Of a stretch of DNA of 64,000 nt, positions 1 through 11,735 are shown piece by piece. The DNA comes from Berberis thunbergii. Lineage: Eukaryota; Streptophyta; Magnoliopsida; Ranunculales; Berberidaceae. How positions within the stretch are numbered: position 1 is the first letter of the stretch; each line of letters begins with the position of its first letter. Made by a program: the position numbers and the translations under genes. The notes under the pieces were generated by a model, which saw only the letters and a program-made list of their open reading frames with translations, had not been told where the DNA came from and did no database searches. The DNA is taken from positions 496,001 to 560,000 of the forward strand of contig QNQO01000643.1 in NCBI GenBank assembly GCA_003290165.1, given 5' to 3'.

Positions 1-680
1 ACGATGGAATGAAATGAGACTGGTTGGTTAAGGAAAAAAAATGTTGTCTTGCTCTCTACTTCAGAGGGCCAAAGACAAAAACTGTAAGAGTTAAGGGGCA
101 AAATAATATAAAAGGAGGTAGAAAAGGAAGGGTAGTAGCCAATTAAGCTTTAAAAACTATCAGAAAACTAAGGGGGAAAACAACAAAAACTTATATAATG
201 GAATGAAAATTTTAAGTTTTAGAGGGAGCAGTTGTCCCCCACATGCTCCTATGTAGATCCATTCCTGATCTCATCTCGCATGAAACCATAATGATGAACT
301 TGAGTCGATTCATCCCATCTCCCAACATTTTCACTGAATTCAACTGGTTTGCTTGAAAGTGTAAGGAACGTCGAGCATTCTTGCCCCTACTATGGCGATG
401 AAGACGTTGGTGAATGTCTTGAGTTGAGAAGAGAGGGGTTGGCTTCTAGGGATTAATGGGGTATTGTTTACTGGGAGATTGTATAAGGAAGAACTTGCTT
501 CATGCTCGAACCCCATGGCTTTGGTTGATGTAGTTTATTTATTTTGGTAATGACATTTCTTTCATGCTTTGTTGTTTTTTTAATTCCATAGTTTGTAATA
601 TTTTTTTACCTTTCTGATTTCCTGTTTCGTTAACAATTCATCATTACTAATAGAACAATCTTATCCATTTTATTTGGTAC
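1..680. other. Left flank of the nested retrotransposon block
   Basis: AT-rich sequence outside the nest. I see no convincing gene, RNA or transposon terminus in it. Its last five bases, GGTAC (676-680), are the left target-site duplication of Tat element B and pair with TGTAC at 50671-50675. The next base of original flanking DNA is therefore expected near 50676. Confidence 0.6.
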
Positions 681-1180
681 CGACGGTACACCAAACCATC
701 CAGTAATCTGCAAAGTACAAGTGTCATGATGATCTCGTCAACAGAGTAAAGCAAGCCTAGATGAACGCCCAATTTGGCGAAGCCTAGATAACACAAAGCC
801 CATTGCGGCAGGTTCCAAAAGGTTGGATCCAATCAGCGGTGTAAAACCTAATAAGGCAAGTATCTAGGAGTTTGACCTAAGACATGCATGCTATCAATAC
901 ATTGACTCCTACTAGGAAGCAAATACCAGAATATAAGGCATGCATGGAAACTCTCCTACATGGACAACACTCAGCAAGAGAAGAATCCCTAACAAATATT
1001 AGAGTACAAGTCGTGTATGGAAACTCTCTTGCATGGGCAACTCCAAACAAGGAAAAGATCTATGAACACATATTTTTCCTTAAACTACGCCACCAAAGGC
1101 ATAGCCAAATAAGGATTCTCGCATGATAAATAGGGCACAAGGTTGATGAGCAAGAGTACGCTATAGAACTCAATTACAAG
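681..1180 (+). repeat. Element B 5' LTR, first part
   Basis: Aligns with 50041-50540 of the B 3' LTR, sharing long blocks such as the stretch from ATCCCTAACAAATAT onward. It holds about 40 bp near 1125-1165 that the 3' LTR lacks. It stops at CAATTACAAG, where element A begins. The last five bases, ACAAG (1176-1180), are A's left target-site duplication. Confidence 0.8.
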
Positions 1181-1861
1181 TGATATTACATAAAAACGGT
1201 CATGCCTCATAACTATACACGTGTCATGATGATCTCGAGGAACTACGGGCTCCAACATTAGTTTAACATTGATTCGGCCCAAGCGATTCTAAGCCCGCCC
1301 AATTCAGTCTGCCCGACGAACCTGAACTCTTACAGCATGCTAGGCCCACACGTCTCACAACTATTCTCAATACCTGTAAGTCCGACTAAGGCAAGTATCT
1401 CAAGGATCAGCTTTGGACGGGCAACTACAACAACTCTTTGTTTCCAACTAGGAAGCAAATACCAGAGTACATTCCACATAGGGAATCTTTCTTTTATGGA
1501 TTTCTCTCATATTGGGAAATATCTCTCGTGCATCTAGGAGCATAAAGCTAACAAAGAACTTCCCTCTTACAACACGACTCCTAATTAAAGAAGGATCTCC
1601 ACGAAGATTTCAGTCCTGAACTACGCCTACGTGGCCTGGTAGAACCAGGACTCCTTGCACTATAAATAAAACATGAGGTTGGTAAGCTAAGGTACGCTAC
1701 AAATTCCCAATTTACAGCATTATGCCTTCCTTAGATCCCTGTCTGACTTTAGCATAGGAATGCCATCGGCCACCACAATGGTGGTCCGTGGCTCACGTGC
1801 GTTACTTGTGCAGATCAGCAGAAGCTAGGTCAAAACAGGGGAGCGAAAAATGACTGCATCA
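1181..1861 (+). repeat. Element A 5' LTR (681 bp)
   Basis: Begins TGATATTACA and ends GACTGCATCA, directly before the primer-binding site. It matches the three pieces of the A 3' LTR and, in reverse, the 683-bp LTR of element C. A TATA-like box, TATAAATAAA (1661-1670), lies about 200 bp before the LTR end, a plausible position for the retrotransposon promoter. Confidence 0.88.
1661..1670 (+). promoter_or_regulatory. TATA-like box in element A 5' LTR
   Basis: TATAAATAAA occurs in the context GCAC(TATAAATAAA). The same box is kept in the A 3' LTR (40557-40566, TATAAATAAG) and, on the minus strand, in the LTR of C (59011-59020). Conservation across three LTR copies supports promoter use, but activity is not shown. 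Confidence 0.5.
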
Positions 1862-1864
1862 ATT

Positions 1865-1882
1865 TGGCGCCGTTCGTGGGGA
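1865..1882 (+). other. Primer-binding site of element A
   Basis: TGGCGCCGTTCGTGGGGA begins three bases after the LTR end. The first ten bases are complementary to the 3' end of plant tRNA-Asp as I know it; the rest diverges. Element C has a related site, TGGCGATGTCTGTGGGGA, at the same place. Confidence 0.7.
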
Positions 1883-1936
1883 TGACAGAAATCTTAACTT
1901 TTCATTAGCGCCATCTCCTTTCAAAACCCATAAGAA

Positions 1937-3420
1937 GGTGACCACTAGGTCACACAACAATGGAGAACAGGGGGACACGCCAAACTCTCCAGTTGGCCGA
2001 GCACTACCGCTTTCAGCAGCTTCGGTCGTACACGGGTTGTAGACTCACGCCCCCACATCGACGATAACAACAATAAACACCGAATCGATAGACTGTCATC
2101 TCAAATACAACAGATAGCCAAGGCAGTGGATGCTCTCACGCGAAAAAATCCACCACCTGCCAACGGAGATCAGGAACATCACAAGCTTCTGTCTTCAAAG
2201 GATGGCAAAGAGCAAGCACAGGAAAGCCAAGCCCCCACAAGTTGTTTTTAGACGAAGGGAGGCTGCACAACTAATGTTGAGCCCACTGCCAGGACAGAGA
2301 GGCTTGGCCCTAGGAGCCCCGTCGGCAGAAGGGCGCACAATCCAAACGTACTATACCATCTCTTCGTCCCGTCATTTGTGGACTAGATCATGAATGAGGC
2401 TCTTCCGAGGAAGTTTACTCCCCTAAAGCTTGACTTCTACGATGGAACCATTGATCATTTCGACCACCTACACCATTACCAACATGTAATAGCCCTTAAA
2501 GAAGGATCCAAGTCTGTCATGTGCGAAACCTTTCCCACTAGTCTAAAAAACTTAGCACTGATGTGGTTCCACAGCCTTCTGCCAAAGTCGATCGACTCCT
2601 TCAAAACACTGACAAGGGAGCTCCTGACACGTTCCGTAAAGAGCCAGCGTTTTCAAAAAGGCCCACACTACATACTCTCTCTAAAGTAGAAATCGCACGT
2701 GACTCTCAGAGAGTATGCCACGTGCTTCAACAACAAACTAGCTCTCATCAAAAGATGCAACGACGACACGACCGTAACAACCTTCACAGTGGGCTTTAAG
2801 GAAAGGAAGCTCTACGAAGACCTTACTGTGGAGCCCCTTTTAGACATGACAGAGCTCCTTAAGAGAGCTCATAAGCATATTACCTTGGAGGAGCTAAGAA
2901 CCGTGAAGAGGGAAATCAAATGTGAGAAGAAGCCCTCCGCTCCTAAGGACAAGAAGAAAGGGAAGAGACGCGAGGATGAGGAATGTAGCAAAAGGAAACA
3001 CAGTGACAATAGGCAAGACCCTGGTAGGTCCAGGTCGGAGAAATCAGCCAACTACATTAGATCCATGACTGTGACACACCTTAAAACCCAACTATCAGAC
3101 GTACTAAACTTCGTGAAAAATTGGTAGGATCTGAAGTGGCCCCCAAAGCAGCGCGGGGACCCCGCCAAGCGTGACAATGGAAAATATTGTGCGTACCACA
3201 AGGAAGGTGACCACGATACCAACGACTACAAGAATTTGAGATATGAAGTTGAATACTGGATCCGCAGAAGCAAACTGAAAGAATTCCTGAACTCTGGAAA
3301 GCGACCAGAAATAGCGAAGGAGACTCCAAGGATAATATATGTCCTTCATGGAGTCGGGCTGAATCGCAAGCAGACCTTACTGGAGATGCGAACACAACAC
3401 GCAGATGAGGACAATCACAT
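1937..3420 (+). pseudogene. Decayed gag of Tat element A
   Basis: Retrotransposon capsid/nucleocapsid gene. The N-terminal TTRSHNNG matches MVTTRSRNNG of element C, but the start ATG is AAG here (1934-1936). The core capsid region (2390-2689) shows the plant retrotransposon gag pattern: DFYDGTIDHFDHL, then CETFPTSL, then WFHSLLPKSIDSF. The frame continues through stops at 2687-2689 and 3125-3127 into a lysine-rich stretch (2930-3030) and a half zinc knuckle CAYHKEGDHDTNDY (from 3191) in which the last Cys is replaced by Tyr. The N-terminal part (1937-2390) carries further stops. Not functional. Confidence 0.8.
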
Positions 3421-3840
3421 CTGCCATTCAAAGATTCAGAGCCCCATTCCCACCTTGACCTTTACGGACAAAGACCTCGAAGGAGTCCGAGCGCCACATA
3501 GCGATGCCCTAGTCGTCTCGGTCTCCATAGCAAGGTGGGAGGTAAGGAGAGTTCTAGTAAATACAGGTAGCTCGCTCAATGTCCTATTCTACAACTTGTT
3601 CCGCAATATGGACCTCAAGGAGGAAAACTTGACATTCTCAGACTATCTGCTGATTGGATTCAGTATTGCTTCCCGATCAGGAAGATAAGGTTGGCGACAC
3701 TGGCAGGAGAGCCGTAGCTAATAAAGGTCTTGTTTTTGGACTTCATGGTCGTAGACGCACCGTCAACTTACAACCTTAACTTGGGAAGATCATGGCTCCA
3801 CCAGATGGAGGCAAAAGTCTTTACTCTTCACTAGTGTGTT
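3421..3840 (+). pseudogene. Decayed aspartic protease of Tat element A
   Basis: Follows gag in the same frame. The active-site region reads VNTGSSLNVLF (from about 3560), so the catalytic Asp of the usual DTGS motif is Asn. A stop ends the frame at 3688. The end of the domain continues in another frame as VDAPSTYN...LGRSWLHQMEAK (about 3750-3815). The reverse transcriptase that should follow is absent: after about 3950 the sequence turns non-coding. The Asp-to-Asn change alone would inactivate the enzyme. Confidence 0.75.
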
Positions 3841-5879
3841 AAGTACACTACTAACCACTTATAAGGGCCGATACGTGGAGACCAACCTATGGCATGAGGC
3901 TACCACTACGCCGCACTGAAATAGATAGAATGCTCCCAGATCCAGCTACATATTGTGGGGTAGGCTAAACTAGTGCCAGGCCAAGCAATGGCGGGGGCAT
4001 CTCCTTCAAATATTGAGGGAGTTGTCTACTCTTCCGCCTAGCGAAACGGAGAGGCCAAGACAAGCGGGAATAAATCCCCTTGACGTTCCGTTGGTATATA
4101 GATTGACCCCTATATAAGGTTTACTCTTCAGTAACCTCTGAAGCACCTCGGTAGTCCGTTGAACGACCCACAAAGGCAATCCGAATTCACTTCAAGGCTA
4201 GGACCAATTCCTCCCACTCAACAGTTAGTCTGCTTTCAGTTGTTTATATCCCTTTCCATAGTTAATGTAGAGTTTGAAAGGCTTATGTGATTTGGAATCA
4301 TTTAAGAAATAAATGAAGAATTACAGAAACAAAATCTATTGATTATTAGAAAGATGTAATAACAAACGCCCTGAGGCAAATACAAAAGACTACATACTAC
4401 AAGGATCTGACTACAGTGCGACATGAAGTAAAAAACTCACTTAGACGATCTAACTACGTAAAGGTGTCTAAAGAGGAAATGTAAGCTATTTGCGAGTGAC
4501 AACAAAGAAATGCAAACGAACTTCGCTCGACCCCTTCCCAAGATAAAAGCAAGGTGTCAGCGAAAATTGAAAGGACTGAGTGGTCAAATTGCTCTGTTGA
4601 ATCATCCCAGAAAAGCGTCCTTACTACAATGTTGTAGACCTTGCAGTTTTTGGTCACCTCTTTGACGACTTCCTTAAACAGTTTTCGCCCACCTGAGGAA
4701 GATAAAAGAAGGTGGATGAGGATGGCGATAAGCGACGAAGCAGCCAAGGTCTCACCAAGTGAGGGCACCTTTCACATACGTGGTAGCCGGAGTGGCTGAG
4801 AGCTACTACCACCGAAAACCCCGCGCATCTCCTAACACCTCGATCAACCATAAGTTAGCAGTGGGAATAAAATACATGTGGACGCAAACTGCACGAAGTA
4901 AGATCAAGGCGTCTCCCTTGATAGTAAACCTAAAGCATAAAATTATGAGAAACAATTACTACTTCTCCGCAATATGAGAAAAATTATGAGATCCCAGCAG
5001 ATCAACTACATGCCCACCCATAACAGGTTAACGCGCATAACAACAACTATCGTCGTATATGATCAATACAAATGTAAGAACATTCGGAAACTCCATTGTT
5101 GGAGACCTCCCTTTAGCCTTTGGACAACCTAAAGCATTTTCTTCAAGCAAGAACATTTCAGGAGATGATTTCTGTGAAAGATAGTGTGTACAACGATTGG
5201 AAAACACCATTATATAGGCGTGATGGGTCACCAAACGGGCGCTCCAGCATTAACTGCCAAGCATTGAATACCGTATGGGAAACGAGGATACAACGATTCC
5301 CAAGGAAATGACACAAACCATGTTCATTCAATTAATGGCATTGCACGCAACCCCATCAATTCAAGGGGAGTAATTGGTACTCAATTGAATCGTCGTCTAT
5401 GTCGTACACGTAGCACAACAAAACAGGAAACTGTAACTCTTCCTTTGCTGGCCAAAAAAGGCTCAATCCACTTGGCCCACCATTCAAATAGTATTCTACT
5501 ACATGCTAGGCATGGGCGCAAATCCAAAGCAGCCTTGACGCACGGACCGTACCTACGGATCACTGTTTGTTTTAAGGTAATGTTGTCCGCACAATGCGCG
5601 ACACTAGTTGACATGGGTTCTCACGCCCTCAAACGGATGGAACCCCACTCCAATCTGGCAAGCTTAGTCAGCCCAAGCTAATGATGACATATTTTGGTAT
5701 TACCCAACACCTAGACCGCTCAGTTCAGATCTCGATTGTCTAGGAAGCGGGAGTCTAATAAGTGCTATCACGCCTGGTGAGACGACTTGCCAGGGATCAT
5801 TGCCCCCCTTCGCGGTCAATGATCACCGAACCCAACCAGGTAAGCCTAGCTGGTGACAACTGGCAACAAAAGCTTCTTA
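3841..5879 (+). other. Non-coding middle region of Tat element A
   Basis: No pol domains in any frame. Parts align loosely with element B (about 43650-44600), for example the TATGAGA..ATTATGAG block near 4975 and the AAAGCATTTTCT block near 5130. It therefore belongs to the element and is not an insertion. Short ORFs here, such as a minus-strand one at 4454-4768, show no recognisable domain. Confidence 0.6.
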
Positions 5880-6480
5880 TCAAAGCCCAAACCTGTAGCC
5901 CCCACTGCGTGGGTGTAGATGGTTTGGAAGGTGGGAGCCTAGTCAGTTTTGAATTGATTTCGACGGCTCGCCATAGAACCACTGCTTTTTATAATGGCCG
6001 CTGAATCACCAACCCTGGACTTGTAGCCCTCACTGCGTAGGTGTATGTAGTCTAGAAGGTGGGAGCCTAGTCAGTCGCGAACTGATTTCGACGGCTTGCC
6101 ACAGGACTACTACTTTTCAGCTTGGTCGTCGAAAACTCCCAAATTTGTAATTCGATGCGCACATGTGTAGACAATTTGGAAGGTGGGAGCCTAGTCAGTC
6201 CCGAATTGATCTCAACGGCTTGCCACGGGACCACTGCTTTTCAACCTGGTCGTCGAACTTTTTTTACTCGAACTTGTAGACCCCACCGCGCGAGGTGGGT
6301 GTAGATGGTTCGAAAGGTGGGGGACTAGTCAGTCCTTAACTGATGTCGACGACTAGCCATGTGGCTACTGCTCTTTAGCATAGTATCCAAACCTTCACTC
6401 ATCGAATCTGTAGCCCACATCGCTCGGGCATAGATGGCTCGGAAGGTGGGAGCCCCAAGCAGCTCGCCACACGACCACCA
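5880..6480 (+). repeat. Tandem repeat block of element A, about five units of ~128 bp
   Basis: The word GTGGGAGCCTAGTCAG (or close variants) starts at 5931, 6059, 6183, 6317 and 6445, giving spacings of 128, 124, 134 and 128 bp. Each unit also holds a copy of TTGTAG..CCCAC and of GACGGCTTGCCAC. The stretch just before it (5760-5870) resembles one unit of the ~178-bp repeat of element B. Tandem repeats at this position are known from Tat-lineage elements such as Retand. Confidence 0.85.
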
Positions 6481-7024
6481 TTTTCTACAACAATCACAAA
6501 CATGAATCTAGCCGAGTTAGCGTGTACACGCTCAAATGGACTGACATTCTAATATTAGCAAAGGCCACTCACGCCGATACAAAGACCATACGGCCAGTGC
6601 CTAGATAAAAGCTACTTAGGATGCCAACCCGAGCTTACGGCGCCTGACTCGACATGAACGCTCGGCCATCACAACTCGCCCATAGCAGCAGCTGCAACCG
6701 ACCGATTAGACAAGTGAGGTAAGCCTCAAACAGTTTGCCTTGGGGACAAGACACAACTCGGGCAACTCAACCCTTAGCTAAACTGCCCGCAACATGCTCA
6801 CTATCAAACATGACTACACAGCGATGACCTTGAGTCATTCACAATGCAAAACGGTCAAGCTCTCTATCGCAGACAAATCAGCCAACATCCTATTGATTCA
6901 ACCAGCCAATGCCAAAGCAAGACGACAAGGTGAAACGAAAAATTGGCAATTGAGACAACAAGCACGAAACGGATAAAACTTTTTTCATTAATGGTCAAAA
7001 CAAAAAGGGTACAAACGCACAAAG
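6481..7024 (+). other. Non-coding stretch of element A between tandem repeats and antisense ORF
   Basis: No domain, RNA or terminus seen. Short ORFs are present on both strands but have no supporting features. Confidence 0.5.
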
Positions 7025-9537
7025 TTGTCTCCTTATCAGGAGAAGGTACAGAAACAGAAGAGCTAAGCCTAGTTGAAGAATGACCAGAATTTGCGTCCAC
7101 ACGCGTCACGACCTGGACATCAGAGCCTAAACTGTTTTCCTCGTTTGATGATGTAGAGGTAGCAGACAAGTCTACATTTGACATCTTCTTTTAACGGCCA
7201 AGATCCCACTCCGGATGTTCCTCATTCATCAGCACCAGCAGCTCCAACCTTCCATGTACAATCCATCGAAACTTGCATTTGCCTTGTTCCTGAAGAAGCT
7301 CCTCCTTGTGCACCTTTGCATCAACAAGTTCACCCTCCAATAGCTCCTACTTGCCAGTTAGCGCGTAAACCTGAGACTACTCCGTAACCAGACTGCTCTT
7401 CACAACACTAAACTCATGCCACTCAAATTCAAGTTGGTCATTGGCCTTCCTTGCCTTTCGAGCATAGAACTCCACATCGGATTCTAACTGTTGTTTCTGA
7501 GATGCTCAGTCAGCCTTCTTCAAAGCATTTTCTTCAGCAAGAGATCGCAGTTTAGAACGCGCTTTAGCCACAGCTTCTTGCACAACCTCTATGTCTCGGC
7601 GGGTCCGTTTAAACTTGTGTTTGAGTCTATCTCTCTCGGACACCGCCTCTAACAGATCACGATCAAGGATCTTCAGACGAACCCCTTGAGTCTCAGAACC
7701 CACGGTTGACTAATCATGCCTCTTCTCCTTAGCCTGCTTCTGTAGCTGATCAATTTCATTAAGTGCATCATAATACAACACTTTCATGTGCGAGAAGACA
7801 CGCTCCAAGGTGTATACCTTCTCACGAGCCGCATCGACTTCTGTCCCAGCAACGACCACGTGGCTCAAATGAGACACACCCAACATAAAGTACATCAAGC
7901 CCTTGTCCATACACCCTTCTAGCGGATCCTCTTCGGGTTTCGAAGCGCAATCCATTAGCGAACTGTGACGCCTACTTATATGCTTCCTCGAAGTATACTT
8001 TACGTCTACCTCTTGGTGTCAGACCTGTGAACTCATCTTTACCAAGTTTGGTGCAAACAGGCTTATCCGCGCATCCAGATGAAGCTTTCCTATATCTGGA
8101 ACTATTCTAGCACCACCCTTCACGGTCACCACTATCCTCGGGCTCTCCTTCGTGGCTTTTCCCTTGTCGACAACAGCCGTCCCTTTATTACGAGACGGTT
8201 CAATAGGATCCGGAGGGAGAGGAGGAAGTGAATTATCCAGAGGACCCTCCAACACTTTTAGTTGTGGCCTGGAACGAGACGGTGAGCAACGCAAACTACA
8301 TGAAACTTGGCCTATGCCACCACTGACACTTTCAGATTGCACACCAGCGGGATGATAAGAATCTACAACCTTAGGCGAATCCTTACATGAGCCTTCTATC
8401 GGAACGGTCCCTTGCGAATCATCACCGACAGAGTCCGCCATTTCAACCTGCACCATACGTTCATTCAAAGCTTCGACATGCGTGTAGCTAAGGTTTGACC
8501 TATCTACAACTCCTATGAACCGCAGGTAGCCTTTCTCCAAGTTGGGCACATCAGACCCCACGTCGATAGGCCGACCAGACTCATGTACTTCTCCCCCTGG
8601 AGCGGGTTGTGCTGAGGGCAACCTAGATCAGACACGGGACCTCTTTGAACTCACGAAAGAGGCAAACATTTCAAACGACTCTTCCACGTCAGATAAAACG
8701 AGAGCTTTCCCCCAACAACCTTCATTTTCCTTTTCTATCTTCCAACTTAATTTGCGATACTCGGTACAGAGTAGGGGCAACACACCAGTTGTCCCACAGC
8801 CCACTTCGAATGAAGTTGGAAACTCTTATGACATAGACTTCGTTCCTCCTTAACAAGACACGAAATGTCTCCATGGTGTTTTGCTCCTCTAAGGTAAGAG
8901 TAGTAGTGGGAAACCTTCCTACGAAGAAACACAAGCAATAATTACCCAACCTGCAATCAAGCATATCAAAGTCACAAGAAAGGGATGAATTTACGAAGCG
9001 GCCTGAACTCTCATCCAGCGGATGACCCTTGCATTGAAAATACTTCGAATCCGCAAAGGCCAAGAAGCAATACTTCTGCCAGAACTTGAAATCATCGGGT
9101 AGATTCACAAAACAAGTCGGCGATGTCATCTTACAGACATCGTTACCCTTCAGCCGGGGAGAAGTTAGCAACTGAATTGCTAACGGAGTCATGCTGACGC
9201 AAACTTCCTTAGCACTGATCAGAATCACGAGGATGATCCTATATCCATTAGGCCCCAACTGAGCCAGAGGAATCCCTAGGAGATCCAATAACTTCCAAAT
9301 CACGTCCAGAATCGAAAAGCGCATTATAGTTTGAAGCATCTCGCGATGCAAACATATGAACCCTACAGATGGCGACATTGGCGTCTGGTCACCCTGCAGG
9401 ACATCCAATGACATGTCCTTGGGGACCCCAAACTTCATACAAATTTCAACAAGACCAGGCTCGGAAAGCAACCTGTCTTCGAAAAACTCAAGGCCCTTGG
9501 CCAAAGTTGCGTCATCAAGAAGCCTCTGTTGAGCCAT
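7025..9537 (-). pseudogene. Antisense ORF of Tat element A (broken)
   Basis: A reading frame opposite to gag, beginning MAQQRLLDD at 9537, about 250 bp from the 3' LTR. Segments: 9537-8722 (globular N-terminal part with GFICLHREM and WQKYCFLAFADSKYF), 8621-8019 (low-complexity, Ser/Pro-rich), 7955-7506 (two in-phase pieces separated by one stop; charged, probable coiled coil) and a tail to about 7025 ending near VSVPSPDKE. The start, the W-K...LA..DS.YF motif and the coiled-coil end recur in elements B and C in the same position and polarity. Antisense extra ORFs are described for Tat-lineage elements; their function is unknown. This copy has several stops and frameshifts. Confidence 0.75.
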
Positions 9538-9770
9538 GAAGAAGATGAACAATCTTTTCTAATCAAAGCGGTATCTTCAACAGCAAGGAAAGTAGAAGAG
9601 TCGGACTCTACACTTCGGATGAGCTAAATAGGGACTGGGTTTTCGCCTTTTTTTCTACTAAACCGACACACTTTCAATTAATGTGATGCACGACTCAAGC
9701 AACCTTCATCATCATGAGAGGCGTATCTTCTCAAGAGATGACTTAGCGAACCGATGTGATGACCCACTAA

Positions 9771-9788
9771 CTCGGGGGGAGTAGCTAA
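9771..9788 (+). other. Polypurine-tract region of element A
   Basis: CTCGGGGGGAGTAGC precedes the 3' LTR start. Element B has the matching CTCGGAGGGACTAGC directly before 50041. A short G/A-rich tract here is where plus-strand synthesis should start. Confidence 0.6.
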
Positions 9789-9944
9789 TGATACATAAAA
9801 ATTGTCACACCTCATAACCATACATGTGTCATGATGATCTCAAGGAACAACAGGCTCAAGCATCAGCCCAACATTGATTCGGCCCAAGCGGTTCTAAGCC
9901 CACCCAATTTAGTCCGCAAAACGGACTCAAACTCTTACAACATG
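9789..9944 (+). repeat. Element A 3' LTR, first part
   Basis: Begins TGATACATAA and matches the 5' LTR from 1181 to about 1337. It is cut after ACATG (9940-9944), where Athila-1 starts. The rest is at 37896-38155 and 40494-40745. Confidence 0.85.
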
Positions 9945-11619
9945 TGATAGGACCATAATTATGCTATTTTAGTACCATATTTCTATATACAATTTTGGCT
10001 ATTACTTGATACTTATGGTACTAATTGTTATTTTTGTATTTGTGTGAGTTTCCAATTACAAGATTCAAAAATAGAAGTTAAGAAATGCAAATTGGTTTGA
10101 ATTAGGAAGACTTATTGCAAAAGGAAACTACAAAAGGAAGGAAACCTAAAGAGCACGATTATAAAAGGGACGATACCTTGCTTTGGAGAGACCACCCATC
10201 CACAACCTCCTCATCCTTTCAATCCAGCCAATGCCACCATCTTCTTCCCTCCATCTCGTCGTTTCTTCTTTATCGCAAGAAACCCTAGCATCCATCGCCA
10301 ACCCACCGTCACCATCTTCATCCACCAAATCACAGTCCATCACCGATCACCATCGCCAGACCACAACCCCTTTCTCTATTCATTTCCTTCTCACCAGTTC
10401 TCTCGTCTCTCATCTAACTTCTCTCTCGAACACCTCCTTGCAGTCACCCCTCCTCAAAACAACACCCTCATCACAACCAAACCCTTAACACACAGACCCC
10501 ATCACCTTCACAACCTCTTTCACCCTAGTTTTGATCGTCTCCTTTTTGCTCACCTATTCCATCTCACCGTCCATCTCTCCCACATCCTCTCTTTCTATCA
10601 CACTCTCTGTTACAGTCAATAAGAAGAGAAGTCTGAGGAAGAACATATCAGATCATGAGGAAGGAGGAAGATATTTATTTCTCTTTCTCACTACTATTTG
10701 CACCCCCAGATCCTATCACACCACCACGGATCAGGCGACAACATTTTTCATCTCTAAACCTCCCTTTTCCTTATTTAGTTTGATATTTAACTATGTATTG
10801 CTTTTGAAACATAATAAGATTTCTAGCTAAACTCCCTTTTAGCTAGGGGTGGATTCGAAGCCCCGAAAATATGTTTTATGAATTATTTGAATTTAATCTT
10901 CCTTGTTATTAGTGATTGTGTTTTGCTTAACTGCTTTATAGAGAACTTCTCTTTGTTTGTTTGTTAAGGTGGTCAACTTAGTAAGCATGCTAGGATCTGG
11001 GGCTAAAGTATAAAAGAGTTTCACCTAATCATTACAATCTTATACTCATAAGTAGTAAATATCAAGGAACGTAAGATTAAGTAAAACCCTAGTTAAGAAC
11101 AGGATGCTGATCGTACTTGTAATTGCCTAGTTAGTGTTCATTTTTCCACAAAACTTAATGATCTTAGATTATTATCTAACTTGTGATTCCTGATTAGATA
11201 ACATGATAAGAATAGTTTGAAAGCGACACTAAGTTTAATTCAACGAACTTGGGAAAATAATAAGATTAATGCAGCGTCGTTCATGGTTAATCTTGAGCAT
11301 TGTCTTTCACGAATTAGCAAGTGATTATTGAAGATTGATTTATGAGCATATGTTTGATGTGTGGAGTTAAACCCTTAGTTAATTTCTCATCTTTGTCATC
11401 TCTTAAGTTTTATTATATTCTTCTTAGTTATTGTTATAGTTTAAATTAGAAAAATCAAATCCCCAAATATTTTCTTAATTAGGTTGTTAGTTGTCTCTTT
11501 GTTATTTTTAGTGCTAGTTGGAAAGCCCTATATTCCCTGGTCCAAAACGATCCCTACTTATTCTATACTATAATCACAAAGAATGGTATTAAGTTGTGTG
11601 CTACTAAAATAGCGCATCA
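9945..11619 (+). repeat. Athila-1 5' LTR (~1675 bp)
   Basis: Pairs with 36213-37890. Shared features run in order: the TATA box, a C/T-rich stretch around 10190-10560, an AT-rich part, and the end motif TAGCGCA. Open frames inside it are repeated in the other LTR with changes and are not genes. Confidence 0.87.
10160..10168 (+). promoter_or_regulatory. TATA box in Athila-1 5' LTR
   Basis: TATAAAAGG in the context CACGAT(TATAAAAGG)GACGATACC, identical in the 3' LTR at 36428-36436. A good plant TATA match in the U3 part of an LTR; likely start signal of the element transcript. Confidence 0.6.
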
Positions 11620-11624
11620 ATTTT

Positions 11625-11642
11625 TGGCGCCATTGCCAGGGA
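11625..11642 (+). other. Primer-binding site of Athila-1
   Basis: TGGCGCCATTGCCAGGGA is complementary, with two differences, to the 3' end of plant tRNA-Asp. It lies five bases after the LTR end. Athila-2 has the better match TGGCGCCGTTGCCAGGGA at 29950-29967. Confidence 0.8.
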
Positions 11643-11735
11643 TTAGTAAAATTGCTAATTACTTCATAAGTTGTTTTTAATTAATTTTTGTTTTTATTGA
11701 ATTTTTATTTCGACCTTTATTTCAGATACTAGTTC

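Noticed and set aside
4454..4851. Minus-strand ORFs in the element A middle region
   Set aside because: Short, overlapping, not conserved in element B, and without domain features.
10146..10830. Open frames on both strands
   Set aside because: Within the Athila-1 5' LTR; the same positions in the 3' LTR (36414-37084) carry different stops.
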